From Gammaproteobacteria bacterium (GTDB lineage: Bacteria; Pseudomonadota; Gammaproteobacteria; Ga0077536): 45,770 nucleotides of DNA. The DNA lies in assembly GCA_019747795.1 (NCBI GenBank), contig JAIEQK010000115.1, positions 1-45,770 of the forward strand, given 5' to 3'. A program made the translations under genes and the position numbers. The notes beneath the pieces were generated by a model. The model saw only the letters and a program-made list of their open reading frames with translations, had not been told where the DNA came from and searched no databases. This document shows, piece after piece, positions 17,170 through 24,935 of the stretch. How positions within the stretch are numbered: position 1 is the first letter of the stretch; every line of letters starts with the position of its first letter.

Positions 17170-17769
17170 TCAGCGGTCGCTGGCGGCGCGACTGGCGAGG
17201 AAACGCCGGACGCTGCAGGCCTTGATCAGGAGGTCGTGGTAGTTGCCCTGGCGATCCTTGATGTGGTCGCGCAGCAGGGCCTCGGGCCGGAAGCCGAGTT
17301 CCTGGAACAGCATGCGCGCGGCCTCCTGGTCGGGCGTCATCTGCGCGAACAGCTTCTCGACGTCGAGCGCGAGCGCGATGTTGAAGGCCTCGCGGGCGAG
17401 CAGCTTGCCGAGCCCGCAGCCGCGCGCGCGGCGCGCGACGCCGACGCGCAGGTCGGCCACGTGCCGCGTCCACTCGAGTTCGCTCAGGTTGATGCTGGAG
17501 TAGCCACACACGCCTTCGGCGTCCTCGGCCAGCAGGGTGTAGATCACGCCGGCGCGGATGTCCTCGATCCAGGCGTCGATCACCTCCTGCTTGGTGATGT
17601 CACGGCGCATGTAGAGCGTGTCGTGCGAGGGCAGCGAGCGGGCATAGGCCATCAGCGCGCCGCCGTCGTCCGGCGTCATCACACGGATGCGGATCTGGCG
17701 ACCGCCCAGGTCGGCGGTCAGCGGGTATTGCGCAAGCACCTTTTCGACTGCTTCGCGACTCATGAGCAT
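17170..17769 (-). CDS. GNAT-family N-acetyltransferase
   Basis: About 199 residues. The acetyl-CoA-binding motif A is [22 protein letters not shown] (R/Q-x-x-G-x-G/A type), preceded by the beta-strand containing [10 protein letters not shown] and followed by [19 protein letters not shown], a typical GNAT end. Related proteins acetylate amines on small molecules or protein N-termini. Two ATGs (17769 and 17763) flank the best distance from AGGAG, so the first two residues are uncertain. It lies upstream of cbpA on the same strand (about 100 bp), possibly in one transcript. The substrate is unknown. Confidence 0.85.
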   Translation of the reverse strand: MLMSREAVEKVLAQYPLTADLGGRQIRIRVMTPDDGGALMAYARSLPSHDTLYMRRDITKQEVIDAWIEDIRAGVIYTLLAEDAEGVCGYSSINLSELEWTRHVADLRVGVARRARGCGLGKLLAREAFNIALALDVEKLFAQMTPDQEAARMLFQELGFRPEALLRDHIKDRQGNYHDLLIKACSVRRFLASRAASDR

Positions 17770-17976
17770 GCATCTCCTGGAACTGGCGCGCCGCGGCGCG
17801 CGACCGCCTTGAGCGGCCAGCGCGCAGTGTAAGCAAGGCGCGGGCGCGTGTGAGCGACGGCGCGGCGCGAATCGCGACACGCCGAACCGCGCTGACGAAG
17901 CGTGAACAAAGACTGCGGCGACCCCTCGCCGCGTCGCTCGTCGACACGATGGTGCGGTGCAGGAACCTTAGGTGGA

Positions 17977-18005
17977 TTGACGCTGCTATGCAAGTTGCCT
18001 ATAGA
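17977..18005 (+). promoter_or_regulatory. Sigma-70-type promoter for the lipase-like gene
   Basis: TTGACG at 17977-17982 and TATAGA at 18000-18005 are separated by 17 bp. Transcription would begin near 18012, leaving a leader of about 53 bases before the ATG at 18065. The roughly 290 bp between the divergent GNAT and hydrolase genes otherwise shows nothing clear. Confidence 0.6.
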
Positions 18006-18064
18006 GGCGCAATGACATTTCTCACCCTACCGAAGCGCGGCAAGCTCGCGCGTCCACGCGTTCC

Positions 18065-18994
18065 ATGCTGAGCATCGTCCTGGCTGCGCTGGGCGTCGCG
18101 CTCCTGGCGGCGGTCGCGAGCTACTACCTCGCGCCCGGCGCGTGGCTCCGCTTCCTGACCTGGCTCGGACGCCGCGGCGCCGGGCTGCGCTCGGCGAGCG
18201 TCATGGTGGACGGCCACCGCGTGCCCTACCTGCACGGCGGGCGGGGCGAGCCGCTGCTGCTGCTGCACGGCTTCGCCGCGAACAAGGACAACTGGACGAT
18301 GATCGCGCGGCTGCTGACGCCGCACTTCCGCGTCATCGTGCCGGACCTGCCGGGCTTCGGCGACGCCTCGCGCCTGCCCGCGGCGAGCTACGGCATCGAT
18401 GCCCAGCTCGCGCGCCTGCACGCTTTCCTGGACACGCTTGCGCTCGACAAAGTGCACCTCGGCGGCAATTCCATGGGTGGCTATCTCGCCACCCTGTTCG
18501 CCGCGCGCCACCCGGAGCGGGTCATGAGCCTGTGGCTGCTGGCGCCCGCCGGGGCCTTCGAGGGTGAGGCCTCCGAGACCTTCGAACTGGTGCAGGGCGG
18601 CGACAACCCGCTGATCGTCGAAGACGCGGCCGGGCTCGCCCGGCTGACCGCGCTGTGCTTCTGCAAGCCGCCGTGGTTTCCGGCCCAGCTGCAGCGCGCC
18701 TTCCTCGACCGCGCCCGGGCCGAGGCGCCCTTCAACCGCAAGATCTTCGACGAACTGTTCGCCGAGCCGGTACCGCTCAGCGCACAGGTCGAGCGACTGC
18801 CGGTGCGCACGCTCCTGGTGTGGGGCGATTCCGACCGCATCCTGCATCCCGGCGGCCAGGCCGAGCTGCGTCCCCTGTTCGCCGACGTGGAGTGCATACT
18901 CATGCGCGCCATGGGGCACGCCCCCATGCTCGAGCGACCGGCCGAGACCGCGCTCGACTACCTGCGTTTCCACCACCGTCTGCCCGCCGGCTGA
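18065..18994 (+). CDS. Membrane-anchored alpha/beta hydrolase (lipase/esterase-like)
   Basis: A 309-residue hydrolase. An N-terminal hydrophobic helix (residues 1-22) probably anchors it to the inner membrane or exports it. The catalytic triad candidates are S136 in GGNSMGGYLA, the aspartate in LVWGDSDRILHPGG and the histidine in RAMGHAPMLERP; the oxyanion segment is LLLLHGFAANKDNW. The overall form resembles Moraxella-type lipase 3 and related esterases. A sigma-70 promoter lies upstream. It is followed 55 bp later by an NTF2-like gene on the same strand, probably in one operon. The substrate is likely a lipid or ester. Confidence 0.87.
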   Translation: MLSIVLAALGVALLAAVASYYLAPGAWLRFLTWLGRRGAGLRSASVMVDGHRVPYLHGGRGEPLLLLHGFAANKDNWTMIARLLTPHFRVIVPDLPGFGDASRLPAASYGIDAQLARLHAFLDTLALDKVHLGGNSMGGYLATLFAARHPERVMSLWLLAPAGAFEGEASETFELVQGGDNPLIVEDAAGLARLTALCFCKPPWFPAQLQRAFLDRARAEAPFNRKIFDELFAEPVPLSAQVERLPVRTLLVWGDSDRILHPGGQAELRPLFADVECILMRAMGHAPMLERPAETALDYLRFHHRLPAG

Positions 18995-19049
18995 GCGCGG
19001 GCAGTCACCGACCGGCCGTCGCCGGCCGCCTGCGAGGGGAGTCAAGCCG

Positions 19050-19442
19050 ATGTCCGACCGCTACCGCGAACTGCATGCACTGTCCGTGGCCTTCCTCGAG
19101 GCCTTCAACCGCTATGACCTGGACGGCGTCATGGCCTATTTCACCGATGACGCGGTGTACGAAGAGCTGACCGGCCGGGTCAGCGCCGGCCGTGAGGCCA
19201 TCCGCAAGGCGCTGGCGCCGCAGTTCGAGGGGCGCTTCGGCCCGATACAGTTCATCGAGGATGACACCTTCATCGACGCCGCGGCCGGCAAGGTCATGAG
19301 CAGCTGGGGCATGACCATCGACAAGGACGGCCAGCCGCTGATCATGCAGGGCCTGGACCTGCTGCACTTCGTCGGCGACAAGGTGGTGCGCAAGCAGACC
19401 TTCGTGAAGAGCCGCTCGCCCCATTACCTGGCCCGCGGCTGA
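19050..19442 (+). CDS. NTF2-like / SnoaL-like protein
   Basis: A 130-residue protein with the cone-shaped NTF2 fold pattern. A helical N-terminus (FLEAFNRYDLDGVMAYFTDDAVYEE) is followed by a strand-rich half with GREAIRKALAPQFEGRF and LHFVGDKVVRKQTFVK. This superfamily includes ketosteroid isomerases, polyketide cyclases and simple ligand-binding proteins, so a precise reaction cannot be stated. GAGGGGA precedes the ATG. It lies 55 bp after the lipase-like gene and 115 bp before the ECF sigma gene; a GC-rich hairpin at about 19491-19508 without a T-run lies in that second gap. Confidence 0.8.
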   Translation: MSDRYRELHALSVAFLEAFNRYDLDGVMAYFTDDAVYEELTGRVSAGREAIRKALAPQFEGRFGPIQFIEDDTFIDAAAGKVMSSWGMTIDKDGQPLIMQGLDLLHFVGDKVVRKQTFVKSRSPHYLARG

Positions 19443-19557
19443 GCCGCTGCATCCACGCGGGCCGTTGCCTGCGTAGAGGGGAAACTGAACCCGCCGCGCG
19501 CGGCGGGGGACTCATCCGCAACCGGGGAGCGTCCACCGCAAGGGGGACAGGGCACAG

Positions 19558-20151
19558 ATGACGAGACTTGCCGACAGCGTCGAGGCGGAACTGGACCAGG
19601 ATCTGGCGCGCCTGCGCGCCCTGCGCGGCGACAGGGGCGCCTTCGAAGCCCTGTACCGCGATTTCTACCCCCGCCTGTTCGAATTCGTGCTGCGCATCCT
19701 CGGGCACCCGGAAGACGTCGAGGAGACCATCAACGACACCATGCTGGTGGTGTGGAAGAAGGCCCACGAGTTCCGCGGCGAGTCCAAGGTCTCGACCTGG
19801 ATCTTCGGCATCGCCTACAAGAAGGCGCTGAAGCGGCTGAAATCGAACCGTCGGCTGGCCGAGCGGGAACTCAATATCGAAGCAGAACAGGAAGACCGCC
19901 GCGACCCGGCCGAGACCGTCAGCCACCGCGCCGCCATCGAGCGCATCCGCGCGGCGGTGGCGCGCCTGCCGCTCGCCCAGCGCAGCATCGTCCACCTGGC
20001 GTTCTTCTATGGCTACACCTACCCGGAGATCGCGGCCATCGTCGGCTGCCCGGTGAATACCGTGAAGACTCGCATGTTCTATGCCCGCGAGCGCCTGCGA
20101 CCGGTGCTCGATCTCGCCACAGACTCGGAGACCGCCGATGAGCGCCGCTGA
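19558..20151 (+). CDS. ECF-type RNA polymerase sigma factor
   Basis: A 197-residue sigma factor. Region 2 is FEALYRDFYPRLFEFVLRILGHPEDVEETINDTMLVVWKK, with the usual acidic/aromatic -10 recognition helix. Region 4 is LPLAQRSIVHLAFFYGYTYPEIAAIVGCPVNTVKTRMFYARERLR, with the helix-turn-helix for the -35 element. Regions 1.1 and 3 are missing, as expected for ECF factors. The zinc anti-sigma gene overlaps its 3' end by 14 bases, so the two are translationally coupled. It probably directs transcription of its own operon, including the subtilase. The inducing signal is unknown. Confidence 0.93.
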   Translation: MTRLADSVEAELDQDLARLRALRGDRGAFEALYRDFYPRLFEFVLRILGHPEDVEETINDTMLVVWKKAHEFRGESKVSTWIFGIAYKKALKRLKSNRRLAERELNIEAEQEDRRDPAETVSHRAAIERIRAAVARLPLAQRSIVHLAFFYGYTYPEIAAIVGCPVNTVKTRMFYARERLRPVLDLATDSETADERR

Positions 20152-20824
20152 TCAGGACCACACCCACCCGGCGCACGGCGCGGCCTGGGAGCTCCTGCCC
20201 TGGTATGAGGGCGAGGGCCTGACCGCCGCGCAGCGCGCGCTGGTGCAGAGCCACCTGCGCGAATGCCTGGTGTGTCGGCGGGAAGCGCGTCGCCTGCGGC
20301 AACTGGCTGCCGCAATGGCGGCGCCGGCGCATGACCACGCCAGCGCGCAGGCCTTCCAGCGCCTGACGGCGCGCATCCAGGCGCGGGAGAGTGGCTGGCG
20401 CGCCCGCCTGCGCGAACTGCTCGCCGGCCTCGCCGCACCGGTGCCCGCGCTGGCCATGGTTGGCGTGGCGGTGGTCGCGGTGCTGGTGGCGGTGAGCCAG
20501 CGCCCCGCGCTCGAAGCGGCCGCGCCGACGCCCAATCGCTTCCAGACGCTCGGCCGCGCGGAGCGTCTCGAGTCCACCCTGCAGGCGCCGCTGCTGCGCG
20601 TGGTGCTGCGCGAGGGCGTGGTGCGTGAACTTCGCGAGGACTGGCTGGCGAGGCACCAGGCCGAGCTGGTCGAGGGCCCGAGCGCCATCGGCGTGATGAC
20701 CGTGCGCTTGGCGCTCGGCGCGCGCCACCTGGACGGCGTCATCGCCGACATGCGCGCCGAGGCGGACACGCTGTTCGTCGAACCCCTGAGCCTGGCTGGA
20801 CGGCGTCCGGAACGTCTGCGGTGA
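20138..20824 (+). CDS. Zinc-finger anti-sigma factor, membrane-bound
   Basis: A 228-residue protein. The N-terminal ZAS-type anti-sigma domain carries H39-x3-C43-x2-C46, the zinc ligands that hold a sigma factor inactive. A basic linker follows, then one transmembrane helix (about residues 100-125, VPALAMVGVAVVAVLVAV) and a periplasmic C-terminal domain of about 100 residues without a known family. Its start overlaps the sigma gene and its stop overlaps the GTG of the subtilase gene, so all three are translated in step. The standard model is that release of the sigma factor needs proteolysis or a conformational change on the periplasmic side. Confidence 0.85.
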   Translation: MSAADQDHTHPAHGAAWELLPWYEGEGLTAAQRALVQSHLRECLVCRREARRLRQLAAAMAAPAHDHASAQAFQRLTARIQARESGWRARLRELLAGLAAPVPALAMVGVAVVAVLVAVSQRPALEAAAPTPNRFQTLGRAERLESTLQAPLLRVVLREGVVRELREDWLARHQAELVEGPSAIGVMTVRLALGARHLDGVIADMRAEADTLFVEPLSLAGRRPERLR

Positions 20825-21903
20825 CGGCGCGCGCCGCACTGCTCGGCGCGTTCTTGTGGAGCCTGACCGCCCTGGCCGTGGCGGCACCGGCCGGCGCGCA
20901 GCTCATGGTGCTGCTGCCGGGCGGTGCGGCCCCGGGTGTGGCGGCCGCGCTGGCGCGTGACCACGGGCTCACGCTGCTCGCAGAACGCGCGTTGTCCTCG
21001 CTCGAACAGCGCAGCGTGCTGTTCGGACTCGCGCCAGGCATGGCGAGCGAAGCGGTGCTCGCGCGGCTCGCGGCCGATGCGCGCGTCGCCGCGGCCCAGC
21101 CGGTGCTCGAACATCGCGTGGCGGGCATGCCACCCAAGGATCCCTACTTCGACCTGCAGGTGCGCACCCGACCGGGCGGCGTCTCGACGCTGGCGACGCG
21201 CGGCACCGGCCGAAAGGTGCGGGTCGCGATCATCGACACCGGTATCGACGCCGCCCATCCCGACCTGCTCGGCCAGGTCACCGAGGCGCGCAATTTCGTC
21301 GGCGCGGACCCGCACACCATTCCGCCCGAGTTCCACGGCACCGCGGTCACCGGTCTCATCGCCGCCCACGCCGGCAACGGCGTCGGCATCCATGGCCTCG
21401 CGCCCGACGCCGAGGTCTACCTGTTGCGCGCCTGCTGGGAGCCGGTGTACGGCGATGGACTGTGCAGCAGCTTCACGCTGGCCCAGGCGCTCGATTACGC
21501 CATCGAGATCCGCGCGCGCATCATCAACCTGTCGCTGGCCGGCCCCGCCGATCCGCTGCTCACGCAGCTGGTGGAACGGGCGGCGGAACTCGGGGCCATC
21601 GTGTTCGGCGCCATCGGCGAGGAGCCCGACCAGACCTTTCCCACCTCCATCCCGGAAGTCATCGCGGTGGAGCAGGCCTACGAGGGCACGGTCAGCGTGC
21701 CGGGTGAGCGGCTCACCGTGCCGGGCCTGCAGCTGCTCACCACGGTGCCTGGCGGGCGCTTCGACTTCGTCTCCGGGCCGTCCTTCGCCACCGCGCACGC
21801 GAGCGGCGTGGCGGCGGTGATGCTGCAGCTCGAGCCCCATCTGGGTCCGCACGAACTCGCCGCCTGGGAGCGGCGGCTGCACGAGAACCCGGAGCCGCGC
21901 TGA
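20821..21903 (+). CDS. Secreted S8 (subtilisin-like) serine protease
   Basis: A 360-residue protease starting at GTG within a GTGA overlap. A signal peptide (about residues 1-26) is followed by a region resembling a fervidolysin/I9-like propeptide. The catalytic domain has D139 in IIDTGID, H172 in FHGTAVTG and S321 in GPSFATAHASG. An asparagine in IINLSLAGP supports the S8 assignment, although the exact oxyanion residue should be confirmed by alignment. The catalytic domain is short and ends soon after the serine helix. Its coupling to the sigma/anti-sigma pair suggests it is a regulated output, or a protease that processes the anti-sigma; which one cannot be decided from sequence. Confidence 0.9.
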   Translation: MTARAALLGAFLWSLTALAVAAPAGAQLMVLLPGGAAPGVAAALARDHGLTLLAERALSSLEQRSVLFGLAPGMASEAVLARLAADARVAAAQPVLEHRVAGMPPKDPYFDLQVRTRPGGVSTLATRGTGRKVRVAIIDTGIDAAHPDLLGQVTEARNFVGADPHTIPPEFHGTAVTGLIAAHAGNGVGIHGLAPDAEVYLLRACWEPVYGDGLCSSFTLAQALDYAIEIRARIINLSLAGPADPLLTQLVERAAELGAIVFGAIGEEPDQTFPTSIPEVIAVEQAYEGTVSVPGERLTVPGLQLLTTVPGGRFDFVSGPSFATAHASGVAAVMLQLEPHLGPHELAAWERRLHENPEPR

Positions 21904-21923
21904 GTGCGCCCCGCGGCAGCGGG

Positions 21924-22808
21924 TCAGATGAACGCGCCGGCCGGCCAGTATTCGAAGCGGAAGGCGTCGCCCGCGCGGCGCAGGTGGCCGGCGGAGGGCA
22001 GGGGGAAGTGCGCGGTGAGCACCTGGGTCGCGCACTCGCAGTAGCGCTCCAGGAAGCCGCGACGGGTCGCCGCGGCCTGCGCCTTGTCGAAGTCGTGGCG
22101 GAAGTTCCAATGCGGGAACTGGCACTGCACCGGGCTGTGGATCAGGTCGCCGGTGATCACCGCGTCGCCGCCGCGCCCGTCGACGCGAATCGCGCAATGG
22201 CCCCGGGTATGGCCGGGCGTCGGTTCCAGCCACACGTGATCGTCCACCTGGTGATCGTCCGCCACCAACACCGCCTGGCCCGCCTCGATGACCGGCAGCA
22301 CGTTCTCGGCATAGGTCGGGTCGCCGTACTTGGTGTGCAGGTATTCCGCGCCTTCGACTTCCTTCTTCGAGAGGATGTAGCGCGCATTGGGAAAGGTCGG
22401 ATGCCAGCGGCCGTCCTGCCAACGGGTGTTCCAGCCGCTGTGGTCGACGTGCAGGTGGCTGCACAGCACGACGTCGATGTCCTCGGGGCGCAGTCCCAGG
22501 GTGGCGAGACCGGCGAGGTAGCTGGTGCCGTTCATCTGGTCCCAGGCCGGGTACCACTTCACCGACTTGTGATTGCCGACGCAGCTGTCGACCAGTACCA
22601 CGTGGCGCGGCGTGCGCACCACGTAGCTCTGGATCGGCATGATCAGTTCATCGGTGCGCGGATCGAGCGCGCCCTGGTCGAGCCAGTGGCGATGCGGCGC
22701 GAGCAGCTCAGGTGTCGCATCCGGAAAGAAATCGTAGACGCTCATGAAGGGGCCGTTGCTCTCGATGATGCGGCCGATCTCCACCTCTCCGAGCTTCATC
22801 CAAGTCAT
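21924..22808 (-). CDS. MBL-fold metallo-hydrolase
   Basis: A 294-residue metallo-beta-lactamase-fold enzyme. The zinc motif HxHxDH appears as SHLHVDHSGWN; other ligands are the histidine in TPGHTRGH, the aspartate in VITGDLIH and a late histidine in VLTAHFPLPSAGH. The closest pattern is to the family that includes AHL lactonases, methyl-parathion hydrolases and other secreted or cytosolic esterases. No signal peptide is visible. The start at 22808 has GGGGAGG upstream. It is divergent from the LpxR gene, with about 90 bp between them. The substrate is unknown; a lactone or ester is plausible. Confidence 0.85.
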   Translation of the reverse strand: MTWMKLGEVEIGRIIESNGPFMSVYDFFPDATPELLAPHRHWLDQGALDPRTDELIMPIQSYVVRTPRHVVLVDSCVGNHKSVKWYPAWDQMNGTSYLAGLATLGLRPEDIDVVLCSHLHVDHSGWNTRWQDGRWHPTFPNARYILSKKEVEGAEYLHTKYGDPTYAENVLPVIEAGQAVLVADDHQVDDHVWLEPTPGHTRGHCAIRVDGRGGDAVITGDLIHSPVQCQFPHWNFRHDFDKAQAAATRRGFLERYCECATQVLTAHFPLPSAGHLRRAGDAFRFEYWPAGAFI

Positions 22809-22899
22809 GCGTCGTTCCTCCCCGATGAGGACCCGATGATATAGTGGCCGTCCCTGCCTACCCAAGGCGCGGCGCTCGTGCCGCGGTGCCCACCGTCCG

Positions 22900-23979
22900 A
22901 TGTCTGTGTCTCGCCTTGCCTGCCAAGCCCGTGTCCTGCTCCTGGCTCTGCTCTGCGCCGTATCCGCTTCCCGCGCGGACGAACCCGCCGCGAGCGCGCC
23001 GCTGGACGCCGGCCCGCAGACCTACTCCGTGGTATTCGAGAACGACCTGTTCGGCGACAGCGACGCGCAGTACACCAATGGCGTCAAGCTGTCCTGGATG
23101 TCGCCGAACCTGAAGGCTTTGGACGGCGCGCCCGACGTGCATCGCTGGCTGGCCCATGCCATTCACGGTCTGAACGCTTTCGAGCACGCGGTGGTCGGCG
23201 ACAGCGATCGCGCGTTCAACATCGGCTTCACCATCGGCCAGCTGATGTTCACGCCGAACGACACCCAGGCGGTGCGGCTGGTGGAGGACGATAGGCCCTA
23301 TGCCGGCTGGCTGTTCGGCGGGCTGTCACTGGTCAGCAAGAACGATCGCGTGGCCGACACCTTCGACGTGCAGTTCGGCATGGTCGGGCCAGCCTCGCTG
23401 GCCGAGGACGCGCAGGAGCTGATCCACGACCTGCGCGGCTTCGACACGCCGCGCGGCTGGCAGAACCAGCTCTCCAACGAACCCGCCTTCCTGCTCTACT
23501 ACGAACGCCGCTGGCGGCTGTTCGACGGTCGTCTGTACCGGCAGCTCGGCTACGACTTCATCGCCCACGCCGGCGTGGCCGGCGGCACGGTCGCGGTCTA
23601 CGGCGCGGGCGGCGGCGAGCTGCGCGCGGGCTGGAACCTGCCGCGCGACTTCGGCACCGCGCTCATCCGGCCCGGCGGCGATGCGAATGCGCCGGTGACG
23701 GTGAGCGGCGCGGGTGGTCACGGCCGCGGCTTCGGCGCCTACGGCTTCGCGGCCTTCGGCGGCCGCGTGGTCGGACACAACATCTTCCTCGACGGCAACA
23801 CCTTCGAAGACAGCCACAGCGTCGACAAGAAGCACGCCGTGGGGGACCTCATCGTCGGTGCGAGCATGGTGCTGGACGGCGTCAAGCTGTCCTACGCCCA
23901 GGTGTTCCGCACGCGCGAGTTCGACGGCCAGGAGCGCCAGCACAACTTCGGCTCGGTGAGCCTGTCGGTGTCGTTTTGA
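22900..23979 (+). CDS. lpxR: LpxR-family outer-membrane lipid A deacylase
   Basis: A 359-residue outer-membrane protein. A signal peptide ends at about residue 26 (ASRADE). The body contains VVFENDLFGDSDAQYTNGVKLSW, the LpxR/DUF2219 signature with the asparagine and aspartates that line the calcium-dependent active site, and later DRPYAGWLFGGLSL. The protein ends in phenylalanine (SLSVSF), the usual signal for beta-barrel assembly. LpxR removes the 3'-acyloxyacyl chain of lipid A, altering recognition by host or predator. A possible -10 (TATAGT, 22840-22845) lies upstream, without a good -35. Confidence 0.85.
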   Translation: MSVSRLACQARVLLLALLCAVSASRADEPAASAPLDAGPQTYSVVFENDLFGDSDAQYTNGVKLSWMSPNLKALDGAPDVHRWLAHAIHGLNAFEHAVVGDSDRAFNIGFTIGQLMFTPNDTQAVRLVEDDRPYAGWLFGGLSLVSKNDRVADTFDVQFGMVGPASLAEDAQELIHDLRGFDTPRGWQNQLSNEPAFLLYYERRWRLFDGRLYRQLGYDFIAHAGVAGGTVAVYGAGGGELRAGWNLPRDFGTALIRPGGDANAPVTVSGAGGHGRGFGAYGFAAFGGRVVGHNIFLDGNTFEDSHSVDKKHAVGDLIVGASMVLDGVKLSYAQVFRTREFDGQERQHNFGSVSLSVSF

Positions 23980-24004
23980 AGACGCGGCCCCGCATGGTCG
24001 ATTG

Positions 24005-24097
24005 TGAATCGGGGACAGACCACGTTTTCGCGGCGCTCGGCGGAAACGAGATCTGATTGCTCAAACAGCCGCGAAAACGTGGTCTGTCCCCGATTCA
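24005..24097. repeat. Long inverted-repeat element (REP/MITE-like)
   Basis: Two perfect 30-bp arms, 24005-24034 and 24068-24097, are separated by 33 bp. Each arm contains GGGGACAGACCACGTTTTCG or its complement. The element fills the gap between the convergent LpxR and MBL genes. It differs in sequence from the GTAG-type REP family elsewhere in the window and has no coding capacity. It could work as a bidirectional terminator, and it has the look of a mobile element that depends on a transposase encoded elsewhere. Confidence 0.85.
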
Positions 24098-24104
24098 TGT
24101 CTCC

Positions 24105-24935
24105 TTACAGCATCTGCCAGCGGCCACCCTGTTCCCGCGCCCGCCCATCGTCGCGCAGCTTCAACAGGTGCGCGGTCAAGGACAGCGCGGCCCAGCCGTG
24201 CAGTGCGGGGTCCACGTCGTCGTAGACCGGCGGAGTGAGTTCCTCGACGCTCGCCGTCCCGAGCCGTGACAGCGCGTCCGCCACCTTGGCCTCGCGCTTC
24301 AGGCGATGGGCGATGAGGTGCTCGATCTCGCCGCGCGGATTGCCAATCAGATCGCCGTGACCAGGCGCGAGCCAGGCGACGTCGTAGTTCAGCATGCGCC
24401 GCAGCGACTCGATGTAGTGCCGCATGTCGCCGGCCGGCGGCACGATCACCACGGTCGAGCCGCCCATCACGTGGTCACCGGTCATCAGCAGGCCGTCTTC
24501 CTCGACCAGGAAGCACACGTGATTGGCCACGTGCCCCGGTGTCAAGAGCGCGCGCAGGCTGAATTCCTCGGTGCGGTGGCAATCGTCCTGGGCCAGGGCG
24601 CGGGCGCCGGTGAAGCTCTCGTCCTGGTAGCCGTCGTTGGGAATGATGTTGCCCACCAGTTCGGCGCCGGTGCGCGCGGCCAGGGTCGCGGCGGCGGGTG
24701 AATGATCGCGGTGGGTGTGGGTGACGAAGATCCAGCGCAGCCGTCCGTCGCAGATGCGCTCCAGCGCGTCGACGTGGCTGGGCAGGTCCGGGCCGGGATC
24801 GACGAGCGCGATCTCGCGTTCGCCGACCAGGTAGCTGTTGGTGCCGGGGCCGGTCATGCGGCCGCTGTTCGGCGCGGTCACGCGCCGCACGCGCGGCGAG
24901 ACTTGCACGGCTTCGGCGTAACGGATCTCAGGCAT
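24105..24935 (-). CDS. MBL-fold metallo-hydrolase (LACTB2-like)
   Basis: A 276-residue metallo-beta-lactamase-fold protein with an N-terminal hydrolase domain and a C-terminal winged-helix domain (AHRLKREAKVADALSRLG..., about residues 205-260). The zinc motif is THTHRDHSPA, with further ligands in TPGHVANH, MTGDHVMGG and APGHGDLI. This combination is typical of the LACTB2/beta-lactamase-like-2 branch, some of whose members are single-strand nucleases or thioesterases. The start overlaps the end of the amidase gene by 8 bases on the same strand, with AGGAG inside the amidase coding sequence, so it is translationally coupled. Confidence 0.87.
   Translation of the reverse strand: MPEIRYAEAVQVSPRVRRVTAPNSGRMTGPGTNSYLVGEREIALVDPGPDLPSHVDALERICDGRLRWIFVTHTHRDHSPAAATLAARTGAELVGNIIPNDGYQDESFTGARALAQDDCHRTEEFSLRALLTPGHVANHVCFLVEEDGLLMTGDHVMGGSTVVIVPPAGDMRHYIESLRRMLNYDVAWLAPGHGDLIGNPRGEIEHLIAHRLKREAKVADALSRLGTASVEELTPPVYDDVDPALHGWAALSLTAHLLKLRDDGRAREQGGRWQML

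Noticed and set aside
19480-19510. GGAAACT as a possible ECF -35 element before the sigma gene
   Set aside because: No matching -10 lies at a good distance, and the following GC hairpin confuses the spacing. Autoregulation remains an assumption.
20152-22557. 801-codon open frame on the minus strand
   Set aside because: It spans the anti-sigma and subtilase genes in antisense and part of the MBL gene in another frame; composition is that of a shadow.
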